64,000 nucleotides of DNA from Tanytarsus gracilentus (lineage: Eukaryota > Arthropoda > Insecta > Diptera > Chironomidae). This document shows, one piece after another, positions 10,646 to 21,587 of this stretch (positions are counted from its first letter, which is position 1; each line of letters opens with the position of its first letter). The position numbers and the translations under genes were made by a program. Where the stretch lies: NCBI GenBank assembly GCA_038502055.1, contig JAXRKN010000041.1, positions 273,001 through 337,000 of the forward strand, read 5' to 3'. The notes beneath the pieces are model-generated. The model was not told the DNA's origin and did not search any database. It saw only the letters and a list, made by a program, of their open reading frames with translations.

Positions 10646-13600
10646 ATGGTAGCATTTAAGAGGGGAAATGTGATGCACTCTTTGAGGCATCATTTAATAT
10701 TATTGGTGCTGTTCAATGTGCTCTTACTTCAATGTGGATATGTGAATGCGAGGCCAAATGCAACTTCTATTCACGGTGTAGCCGAAGTAAGGAGTGTTAT
10801 TTAATGTTTAATTTTGTGATAATGTGTTAATTTATAAAAAAACTTATTTAGTTTCAAGCACATTCTCAATCAATCGATACATCCAAACTCGACTTGGCAC
10901 CTCCACCATCCGTTGATTCATCAAAACAACAAGCATCGTCACCTCAACCCATCGATCCTCATGAAAATGATGATCATGCTGTAAATGCAGATGGACATGC
11001 TGGTGGTGATGGTGAACATAAAGTGGAGCGTTATCCAATTACAACTGTGGATTTTGGACGTGTTGAAACGCCATTCATTATCGGAATATGGATATTATTT
11101 GCGAGTATTGCAAAAATTGGTAAGCGACACAAAAACATGAGCAGTTGCCGCTGTTGAGTGCATTCTCTTCTTTTTTGAATAAAACCAGTTTTGGTTAGAT
11201 TTGCCGTCGACTGTTCTAAGAAACGTGATTATTTACTTACTTCACAGCTATTCTCTTATTTTCACATTTACACGAAGTGTATTACTCATCTGAACATTTG
11301 ACTAATCAAAGCTTCTAAATTATTAAATTTTTTTTGAGACTCAATCAATTTTTAACCCTTAGGTTTTCACATGACTCCAAAAATAAATAAGGTCCTCCCA
11401 GAGTCTTCACTGCTTATTGTAGTTGGTGTTATAATTGGTCTTATTCTTTACACATCAACACAACTTCACGTGCAACCACTTACACCAAATACGTTCTTCT
11501 TCTACATGTTGCCGCCAATTATTTTAGATGCTGGTTACTTTATGCCAAATCGATTATTTTTCGACAATATCGGTACAATCTTGTTGATGGCTGTTATAGG
11601 AACAATCTACAATGTTGCCACGATCGGTACGTATTTGTATAATATAATATTAATATTTTTAATTTGTATACTCTAAATATATAACGTATAGGTACTTCAC
11701 TTTACTTGTGTGGTATGACGGGAATTTTTGGTTTTGAAACTCCGCTTCTGGATACATTCCTGTTTTCATCTCTCATCTCGGCCGTCGATCCCGTGGCTGT
11801 TTTGGCTGTTTTTGAAGAAATTCATGTAAATGAAATTCTTTATATCGTCGTTTTTGGCGAGTCCTTACTTAACGACGCCGTTACCGTCGTACTTTACCAC
11901 ATTTTTGAGACATATAATGAAATCGGTGTAGACAATATTCAAGTGGTTGATGTCGTAAATGGAGCTCTTTCATTTTTATGTGTAGCGGTTGGAGGCGTTG
12001 TTGTTGGTAAGAAATTTAAATTTTTCTGTTTCTAGTTTATCAATTAAATTGTAACAATTTCAAAGGTGTAATTTGGGGCTTCCTTACTGGACTTGTTACT
12101 CGATTCACCGATCATGTTCGTGTAATAGAGCCCGTATTTGTTTTCGTCATGGCCTATTTGGCATATCTAAATGCTGAAATTTTCCATTGGAGTGGTATTT
12201 TGGCGTGAGTACTTAAAAAATTTCCATCAAATCCTTAAATAACATTTTTTTATCACTGTTTAGAATAACTTTTTGTGGTATAACCATGAAAAATTACGTA
12301 GAGGCCAATATATCGCACAAATCCCACACTACTATTAAATATGCCTTGAAAATGTTATCGAGCTCTTCAGAAACAATTATTTTCATTTTTCTGGGAGTTG
12401 CCACAGTCAATAATCAGCACAGTTGGAACACATGGTTTGTTCTGCTAACCATAGTTTTCTGTTCAGTTTTTCGCGTGATAGGTATGAGAAATTTGTCAAG
12501 ACTACTTTGACAAGATTACTTTAGAAATTATGATTTTTGAAGGTTGATTGTTTTAATAGAAAGACAATTTAAATATTTTAAAAATTCATTTCATCAAGAA
12601 TCATATTCTGATCAGGCTTAAAGCAAGGTACATTTTAAACTTTAAATTTCTCTTTTCCTGTTAAATTATAGGTGTAATCGTATTGGTGGCAATTGCTAAT
12701 CGATTCAGAATTCACAAACTTTCAGGAGTTGATCAATTTGTAATGTCATATGGTGGTTTGCGTGGTGCCATTGCTTTTGCATTAGTTCTTCTTATCGACC
12801 CCCATCATGTGCCCTTAGCACCCCTCTTCGTTACCACGACAATATGCGTGATTTATTTCACAGTTTTCCTTCAAGGCATTACAATAAAGCCTCTCGTTCG
12901 AATTCTCAATGTCAAGCGTGCTGAAAATAGAAAGAAAACCATGAATGAACGTATTCATGAGCGCTTTATAGATCACATGATGGCGGGATTGGAAGATATT
13001 GTCGGTAAAACAGGCAACTACACCATCCGTGATAAATTTAAGCGCTTCGATAATCGTTTCATTCGTCCATATTTGATTAGAGATCTTCAGGTGAGAATTC
13101 TATTTACTGTAAAAAGTTGTATTTTTGTTGTTAACTTGTTGTGTGAACAAAGAGTTAAATTATTAACGTGCATCACTGAAAAATTAATAATTTAAAGGGC
13201 GCTGAGCCAAAGATCATTGAAACTTATTCAAAATTGGCCATGAAAGATGCAATAGACTTTATGCGCCGCAATCCATCCACTGTTGGTCAAATGACTGGAA
13301 CTGAGTCAATGAGTGCTTTATTTAGAAATTATACGACTGTTCTTGGTGGAAGGTAAGAAAAATTACTTTTAACAAGATAAAACTTTTCAATTGCAAGAAC
13401 TTTCCACAGTCCAAGCTTCTCCAACTTTGAAACTCAGACACGAAACCTTGACATGCAAGAATTGGATTACAATCCATCAAAGAAAGATCTAACTGATGCC
13501 AGAATACATCATTTACTCTCCGAGGAACTCAAGCCCTATAGAAGAGTGAGTTTTTATTTATAAATTTTTCATTACTATTCAAAAAATGAGCAAAACACGC

Positions 13601-16600
13601 AGAGCTTTTAGCAGTTTTGCTGAAGTTAAATGCATGGTGATTAAATGTAGAATGAGATATACAGATTACAGATATCCTTCAACAATTTAAGTTTGCTACA
13701 TATCTCTCACCATAGTTTTGCTGAGAAAAATAAATTGGCAGATATCAAAACTTCTTCTTTTTCACTTAATAATCGATTTTTCTTTCTTTTATTAATTTTT
13801 TTCCCTCCTCAAAAATAAAATAAACTATCGTAACCGCAAAAACTTAAAAAAAACTGAAAATTTCATATCATCAACATTGTACAAAAAAGGCCTCATTGTC
13901 GTCGGTATGAATATCAAAATTTTTTTGTCGTTCTTTTTGTTAATGTTTTTTTTACCCTCACACAAAATATATAAATCACAAATTATTGACTGACCATATT
14001 AACGAAAAAATTATCCGAGTTTTTTTCAACTGCCCTAAAAACTCAATTACCTAAAAGTTTTGAAATTTATTTTTGAAGTGATGGACGATTTTAAAAATAT
14101 TTGCAACTAAAACTAATTGTTAAATGGTGTGGTGTGACAAAATATATATTTTTGAATATAAAATGTGTTTAATTAATTTTTTTCAAATGTTTTTCAAAAT
14201 TTAAACTTTTCTTTGTCGCTCCAAAAAGCATTTGTCACACTTCTTAATTGTTTAAAATTTCTGTTATTTTGCTTCATCTACTGAAAAACAAACACAATGC
14301 GTCCTTCTTAACTCATGCGTTAGTCTAGGGCATTCATTTTGTTGGTTTCTCAATAAAAATTCGATTTTATAATTTATATTTAACCTTTTAATATTTTTTA
14401 AAATTTTATTAATCCTCTAAATTTTGAATCTATATAAGCATATTAATCATCTATCTCCTTCAATTTAAAAAATTATTTTCTGTTTTCGAAGCTGCATGTT
14501 CTAACATTATTTTTATTTTGCGAAGCATGGTTATGAGATTGGTTTACGATAATTGGTTATCATTTGAAATTTCAATGATTCTTTTTACAGCATCGTCGAT
14601 TGAGCTATAGTAGACACGCTGTAGACGATCGTGACCTGTCGACGCAGGTAATTAATGGATGATTGCAAAATCAAAGTTGTATTTATGAATTTGATCTAAA
14701 TTCTCTTTCTATTGTGAAGGTCAACTATCGTACACGTGTAAATATTAGGAGAATGGCACAAGGCGAACGTAAACATCATAAGCGCAGCAAACGCTTAAAG
14801 GTACGTTTAGAAAGGGAATATTTATGGTTGAAAAAATTGAAATCTTTTTAAAAAATAAATTTTTCATTTTCCTCTTTTAGGATGGCTCGAAACAAAATCA
14901 CGTTTCATTCCCTGAATTTACACAAAACGGCTCCGCAAAGCAACTTGCGAACGGTACGAAAACTGATCTCTTATTTAGCAAAAAATTAAAGCGAAAACAT
15001 AATAATATCAATCATAAGAATTATCATAGATTAGAAATAGGTAATAACGATTGCATTGCTGACTGTTTATCCTTGTCCCTTCTCTCGCTGTTGCTTTCGA
15101 TGTTTCAAGAATTCAAACTCCATCGTGATGGAATGCATGAATAATTAATTTTTCAATGTTTAGCTTATCTGTGAATAAATGGAAAACCGCAATGCAATAT
15201 TATTATCTTATAATATGCCATATATATTAAAGCACAAATCATTTTATTATCTGTCATTATACTCTTTTTAGCGTAACTCACAAAAAGTTGTGGTAACGCT
15301 TATATGCTCATCTTTCCGTCCGTCTGTACGCGTCTTTGAGAACTTAGTCCCCCCTGACCAGCTAGTGACTTAGGGATTTCGCTAAATGGTGGCTCTGAGG
15401 GTCTTTATGAGGAGGGACTAAATTTTTTTACAATCGTGACCATAGGTCGTGCCACGGACCACAGACAGCCATAATGTCCATTTATTCCTAATTATTCTCA
15501 TGTATCTCATTGATATATTATTTTTTTAAGTACTTATCTGAATATATGAGTTACGCCCACTAGTGGGTTTTGAAATTTTTTTTATAATGAAACAAATATT
15601 TAACGCTCTTTATATTTTCTTCCCGTTCTTATATGTAAAGACTACATTAATGAAGTTCTTAGTGAAAATGTTGAGGATGAGGCTAGACATCAGCAAAATG
15701 ACGATTGGGAAGGTGGACTGACGTTCATTGCAAAATCATCACGTAAGTATAAAAAAAAAGAATTAAAAGTTTGTGTTTTATTATGTGGTTTTTTATATCC
15801 AAATTCTACTAAAAAAAAGAAAATTGAAAAATAGGGTATTTTTATGTTTTAGCGAAAATGATTCATCATTTTTCCTCAATCTATATTTCTTCTTTCATTC
15901 CTTTAAAAATGTCTTCAAAATAGCAGCTAACCGTTAAATTTTTTAAATTTTGCCAATTGATTTATTTTTGGTTCCTTTTCTAAAAGTTTTTGTTAGTTAT
16001 TAATTTAAAAACAAAATGTCACAATTACTCAGAAAAAAAACAATTTATTACATGATTCGCAGCAGATTCTTTCGAGGTATCATCTAACAAACGCTCGAAT
16101 AGCAATGATAAAAATTTATTAATCGCACAAATAAGTAATCTTAACGATCCCGAAAAAGCACGTTATGTGAAGCATTTATCACTTAAAGCAAGTCCATCTG
16201 ATCATCAGTTTACAATGGATTACAATGCATTAGATTTATTACCGACCGCTGCCGAATCATTTCTGCCATGGCGTCGCGACAAATCGTATCAGAGTTTGAG
16301 TAACGTTTGAATTAAAAACTCTTTTTGGCTTTATTTAGTATTACTGCATACATACAATTTGTATATTTTGAGCACCTTCCTATATTTTCCTGTTTCTAAT
16401 ATATATTCTTAATTATATGGCGTAGATCATTTTCAAGAACCATAATCATCATACCTCATTTGCCTCACCGTGTCATAAATTTTATGTACAAAAATGCATT
16501 TTTGTGACATCATGTATGACTAACAAACTTTTAACGGTTAACTTTGATTTTAATTAATTTATATTATATCTAATTTTTATTAGTTTTAACTGTTAAAGCA

Positions 16601-19600
16601 GAAAACGCATGATCTTATTTCCCAAATCAATTTGAAAGCATAAACTAACAAAATTTTGAAAAAATAATTTCATTTTAAAAGGTTAAAAAATTAATAAAAG
16701 TTAAGCACTGATTTCATGTTTCATATGAAAGCATGTTGAAAATTCGAGATTTGTCTACCAAGTTGTTATATTGGCTGCTTACACCTGTTGTTGAAACATT
16801 CATGTTCTGACATTAATTTCATTAAGTTATCGAGAAGTCGTTTTTTGATTTATTCACTCAGGACAATTTGATACTTTTCTCTACTAGAAAAAAATCTCAA
16901 TAAATTTAAATCAAGAAACGATTTGAAACATTTTCAGCCATAATAAACTGCTAAATATCGATGTTCAATAGATATCGAAAAATTATGAAAAGAGTATTAT
17001 TAATATCTACTACATTCATTTCACAGATGATGGAGATCGTGAGGAAAACAAGAGATATTCACGTGATTCTGAAGGTAAGAGAAAGGCTTTAAAAATGAAT
17101 GCCTTTAGAGGTTGGATAGAGTAACTTATATCGGGATTATATGACATTCTTAAACTAATTTCCATTTATATGCGCGCATTTTAATCTAGTTTGGAAAATA
17201 CGACTTAGTTTTATTTCTTGTTTTTCTTAACAAAACTTATTCTACAGAAGAGAATGAAGTAATAGATGAAGTAATGTTTATTAAATAATATCTTTACAGG
17301 AGAAAATCGAGTTACCACACCAACAACAACAGAGTCTGTTTTACCATGGAAACGCGACGATAAAGAAGGTGAAAATGGAGCTATTCAACAAACTGAATTT
17401 CCTTCGTGGGCAAATAATAAAGTAAATAGAAATATTGAATATAAGTCCAACTTAATTGACACTAAAATTAATCTTATAGGAATATCTTGCTTATAATTCA
17501 CCAAGTGCAACTTTCTTAGGTAAAAAAAAAGTTTAAATAAAATTCATTTACTGTAGGCAAGCTCAATTGATAAAAGTGCATGCTTCACATTCCAAAGCCA
17601 GAGTAAAAAAACTTGAAAATTATTATATTGCATTGTTTAATCTCGTTTTTCTTCTCAAACTATATATTGGCATCATAAAATTTATAAAGAATCACATCTT
17701 TTTAGCTCCGTTAGCTTGTACTTTTTGATACTTTAATTGCATCTTTTAAAATTATTTTATTTCAATTAATTTTTTTTTCTTTTTCACATCTCCCAACTTT
17801 AAATCCTCCTTTGCTTGTGCCTTTTTTATTAAACACATCCATTGGTCTCAAAAAAAATCGTTGTCACAAATTGTTTTAAAAACTGTAATGAACTAAATAA
17901 TAAGGTGGAATAGCGAAACCTAAACAGACAAAATCTGTAATAGGCTTATTTAGACGTGAGAGTCAAGCTGAATCCGATTCCTCTACACCTTCGGGAGTGA
18001 CACCAATTAACCGTGATCGTGATACACGATCAGGGTCTATTTCCGCCGTGTATGAAATTGATCCTATTGGACATTCAGCGCAGTTTCCAGTAACAGCTAG
18101 TCATCGAAGAAACACCAGAAAGGGCTCACTGCTCGAGGTGTCAGGGTAAGTTTTTCTGATCTAATAATTTATGTTGAAAAAATCTACTTTTTTGCTCCCA
18201 AGTTATCACGTTTTGTTTTTATTGGAAATCTCAGTTTTGAAAAATATTTTAAATGATTGTGATGGGATGTACTATTTTTTCTCTATCTTTCTCTCCGTGG
18301 TTTCAACAAATAATTTTTTTTATGCGTCTATTGTTTTTTTTTAATTCTTCCCTGCCAAGTTATTAAAAGTTTTTTCTGTGTGTCATTTTCTACTTAACAA
18401 ATCGAATGTAAAACTACGATAAAAATAATGGTGAAGAATACAGAAACTTGTGATGATCTTTAAATATTCATTAATTAGGTTCCTTTTGTACTCGAAAGCA
18501 CTTGTGCTCGGTTATGGACATTTCTAAAAATATGGCTTTCAATGTTTTACTCAATATTGCTTTTTCACATTTTAATTTGTCTGCACACTGCACACTTACA
18601 CAATGCACCTTGCTTTTTCAACAAGCACACAAAACCTAGTATTGCATGTTTCTTTCTGTCCTTGAAAAGTGTTTTGTGTAACTTAATCTATTTTTGCTAA
18701 CACCTTAAACTTAATGCATGCTTTTTCCTAAATTTATTTTTTATACTTTTGCAGACTCGTTTTAGTTGAACGCAGACCGAGCCGTTACGACATAGTAATG
18801 ACGAAGGATAACGAATAAATGTCCTTTGAAAACTTTTAGATAATCAAATTAATCCCCTTACTAAACATTTCAGTAGCTTGTCAGTAGCTAACTATTAATT
18901 ACCCCATTCTGCTTGGTTTGAAATCTAACCTTAAACTTCTATTAGTTTTTCCTTTCTTGCTTTTTTAATGCAAACATTTTCATTTATTTTCAACTTGTTT
19001 ATTTAAATATAAATGGTGCTTTCATGTATATAATGTATTTTTTCCGATTAGCTTTGAATGAGTGCATCCTTAGAAAAAAGCAATATTGAGGGCATAATAT
19101 TTTATTATTTGTAATGAGTTGGAAAGAATAGAAGGAACTGAAACAAATAATAATTATTGAAGGAAATGTGCTGGTGTCCTGCTTCTAAAAAATACGTAGT
19201 AAAAAAGAACAGCTTTTTGATGGTTTCCGAACACACAGAAAAGTTTCTCTTTAAATTCTGTAATTACTTCTGTAACAATATGCAATAATAATAGGTATAC
19301 AATATCAAAAAGTAATAATGCGACTATATATAGTGAATAAAAAATCAAAGAACTTAAATTAAAAAAATATTCGAAAATTACCCCAAATTTAGTTGACATA
19401 ATTTGAACTGTCATTTTTTGTGTGAACAGAGAATCATCAATCCCAGAAGAGAGGCTTAATTCCGAGAGACAACAGTTTATAGTAGTAAAAACCAGCCCCA
19501 AAAGTTCACAGCGAGGTGGTCATAGCGGCACTAATAGTAGTATCAATCAGCAAACACGTGGTTTATTGTCGCACAGTTCTGATTCTGAAGAAGATTTTGA

Positions 19601-19715
19601 CGATTTCGCTAAAGAGAAACTTAAGAAACAAGAGCAGAAAACGACAAAAAAGAAATTTTCTGTGGGGAGCGATGATGATGACGATGACGATGGTATTCAG
19701 ATGAAACGTTCTTGA
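10646..19715 (+). CDS. Nhe2: Na+/H+ exchanger (SLC9A, Nhe2 type), alternative C-terminal ends
   Basis: Plasma-membrane electroneutral Na+/H+ antiporter. Longest chain: 10646-10786, 10852-11119, 11363-11626, 11692-12006, 12066-12204, 12264-12481, 12672-13090, 13198-13352, 13410-13545, 14591-14647, 14720-14800, 14881-14953, 15641-15742, 17027-17074, 17300-17421, 17480-17519, 17905-18145, 19430-19715; 3105 nt, 1034 aa, all phases consistent. A signal-like hydrophobic N-terminus (LRHHLILLVLFNVLLL) is followed by a hydrophilic loop, about 12 membrane segments and a long cytoplasmic tail. Core motifs are SAVDPVAVLAVFEEIHVNE, FGESLLNDAVTVVLYH and YGGLRGAIAFAL. The tail holds QNHVSFPEF and TKSVIGLFRRES. 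The ATG at 10646 is chosen because it precedes the signal segment; the frame is open back to an ATG at 10367, but a good acceptor (ctttcag, ends 10559) suggests that part is UTR. Alternative ends are listed separately. Confidence 0.93.
14954..15040 (+). other. Nhe2: In-frame exon extension from alternative donor, Nhe2
   Basis: The exon starting at 14881 has a donor after 14953 (G|GTACG) and another after 15040 (G|GTAATA). The 87-nt extension is open, adds 29 residues rich in Lys, Asn and His (including KKLKRKHNN), and leaves the same phase 1 for the next exon. Both forms would be functional. Use is inferred only from frame and donor quality. Confidence 0.6.
15272..15585 (+). repeat. Dispersed repeat family A, copy 2 (Nhe2 intron)
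   Basis: It opens GCGTAACTCACAAAAAGTTGTGG, then ACGCTTATATGC, a short TCCG stub, gaccataggtcgtgccacgg, atgtatctcattga, and ends GTTACGCCCACTAGTGGGTTTTGAAA. The order of blocks equals that in copies 1 and 3. It sits in the sense direction in the intron between exons ending 14953/15040 and starting 15641. Confidence 0.75.
16063..16310 (+). other. Nhe2: Alternative terminal exon of Nhe2 (short tail, PDZ-type end)
   Basis: After the phase-1 exon ending at 15742, acceptor cgcag|CAG leads to an exon reading PDSFEVSSNKRSNSND... and ending FLPWRRDKSYQSLSNV, stop TGA at 16308-16310. The acceptor is a NAGNAG tandem (cgcagcag): using the second AG at 16066 changes PD to H without shifting frame. The last residues Ser-Asn-Val fit a class I PDZ ligand (S/T-x-hydrophobic), as in scaffold-bound mammalian NHEs. 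FLPWRRD here echoes VLPWKRD in the exon at 17300-17421, a hint of exon duplication. Confidence 0.75.
18755..18818 (+). other. Nhe2: Alternative terminal exon of Nhe2 (middle tail)
   Basis: The exon ending at 18145 finishes in phase 2 (TCA GG). Acceptor ttttgcag at 18754 gives GLVLVERRPSRYDIVMTKDNE and a TAA at 18816-18818. It competes with the exon 19430-19715, which joins in the same phase and encodes an acidic tail (SDSEEDFDDF, a run of seven Asp) ending IQMKRS. Both are open and well spliced in silico. Confidence 0.7.
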
Positions 19716-20866
19716 GAATTATTCATTTGAATAATGGAATGAAGGATAAAATTCACATTAAGTTTCATATCAGTATTTTATTTCTATTTTAATTCCTCTT
19801 ATGACGCATCAGCGTCACTACATTACGATGCTTAGAGACATAAACGAGTTAACGATAGATTAAAAAAACTACCAGCTATATTTCAAAAAAAATTGCATTT
19901 TAGTAAACGTGTAAAGTTTTGAGATTTATAGTTATAGAAATGTTCATATTTATATCCGAAATCGAATTTGCGTTATTCTCGAATTGAATAAATTGCTGTA
20001 CTCTTTTAATTTAACAAAATTTTACAATTTCGTTTAAACAAAATTTAAACAAGCAAGAAAAATTTAGTTTCAAGATTTTAAATTATAAAAAACTATAGCA
20101 AACATTTGCATTTGATTCCTGAAATAAATGGTTTGTTACTTATAAAAGAAAAACACCTAACTCGAAAAAAAATTGCAAGTCAATAAAGAATGTGATGAGA
20201 TACAGAATTATAAAGTGTTCGATGTTTTTTTTCAGATCCTTTCAATGCTTTAGAAGTTGCAAAATAAAAACCAAATTTCAACTTTACGGCATATTTTTAT
20301 TAGTTTTTCTCGCGATCCACTTGTATCTGATAGTTTTACATAATTAATTTTTAATACATTATCATAATCGGTCTTTTGAGTCGAGGTTATTTTTCGAAAC
20401 ATCCATATTTTCTCTTTGACTTCCTTTAATCATTTTCTCTTACATACTTCTGTTGGTTTATATATATATTATTTTATATAGCATTATCATCTAAATAATT
20501 ACAGTGTTGTAAGCTGAGTATATATAGTACAATATGACTGTTTACATTTAATATTAATTCCTCATCTTCTTTAAGTAATTGCAACGAATAACATTTTACG
20601 TTTTTTTATAATCTTCTCATAATCACGAAAACGATTGAAATATTTATATGTATAGAAGAATTTTCTAAAGATTGTTTTATGATTTTATTTTTGACGATGG
20701 AGTATTTGCATAAATCCCAAGTACATATGGGAGATTGATAAATTTTTCTATATAACAAGAAGATTGCTCTAACAACTCTGCGATCTCATAAGAAAAACAT
20801 CTAAAAAATTCCAAATATTGAACTGGAAAGAAACGTTATGAAATATCGAAAATCTTTTTCGTATCA
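19716..20866. other. Nhe2 3' UTR and intergenic DNA
   Basis: AT-rich sequence between the convergent Nhe2 and Dap160 genes. No coding exon is recognised. AATAAA-like hexamers occur several times (for example near 19986), so the poly(A) site cannot be chosen. Confidence 0.4.
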
Positions 20867-20874
20867 GCTTTTTT

Positions 20875-20956
20875 CCAGGGATGAGAACTCCAAAATTTTG
20901 TGGCCACTTACGGCCACATACGGTCTAAAAAAATTGGAATACTTTCTCATCCCTGG
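20875..20956. mobile_element. 82-bp hAT-like MITE with perfect TIR and 8-bp target duplication
   Basis: The ends are CCAGGGATGAGAA and TTCTCATCCCTGG, a perfect 13-bp inverted repeat. Directly outside, GCTTTTTT stands on both sides (20867-20874 and 20957-20964), a perfect 8-bp target-site duplication of the length made by hAT transposases. The middle contains a second palindromic element, GTGGCCACTTACGGCCAC. There is no coding capacity, so movement needed a transposase from elsewhere. The intact duplication suggests a fairly recent insertion. Assignment to hAT is from duplication length and TIR style only. Confidence 0.88.
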
Positions 20957-20964
20957 GCTTTTTT

Positions 20965-21587
20965 ACAGTTCCACTATAATGCAAATTAAACCATTAGGTG
21001 CATAGTTACAAGCTAATATTTTTTGCTGTTTTTAAATTTTTCAAATTTGAAATAAAATAGTTTAAAATTTAGTCGTGTTTTGTTACTGGGATATAATGAA
21101 ATATAATCTATTTAGATATTTTACTTCACTTTTGTAGGATAAAATTATTAATTTTGATATATTGAAGTAAGAGTTTAAGTAATTTGTATATAGCAACATA
21201 TATTATGCAGAATATCTAAAAACTTCTTCTTCTTTTCTAAATACATAGCAGTTCAGGATATTTAAATGGATATCATCATCTCCTCAAGCACTCACTCACA
21301 ACTGATCTAAATTACTATTATTTCCCTTTAAATGACTGATGACTTGTCTTACATATTACCTGTTCCATAATGTTAGCGTGTAATGAAAAAAATAAACTTT
21401 CTTGTTATCAATATTCCGTATATAATATTTTATATGATTGAAGAATAACTGTTTAATTATCACATAAGTTTAAGCTACGTAATATATTTAACAATTTTAG
21501 AGAGTCCATATAATAAATGATGTGATTTAAAGAATATAGATAAATAAATCATAAATGTAAATATAAAGTCTAATATTTGATAACTCT
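20965..21587. other. Dap160 3' flank
   Basis: AT-rich sequence downstream of the Dap160 stop on the minus strand, with no further exon recognised. In particular I see no Dbl-homology, PH or C2 coding exons that would make a long intersectin isoform. Confidence 0.45.
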
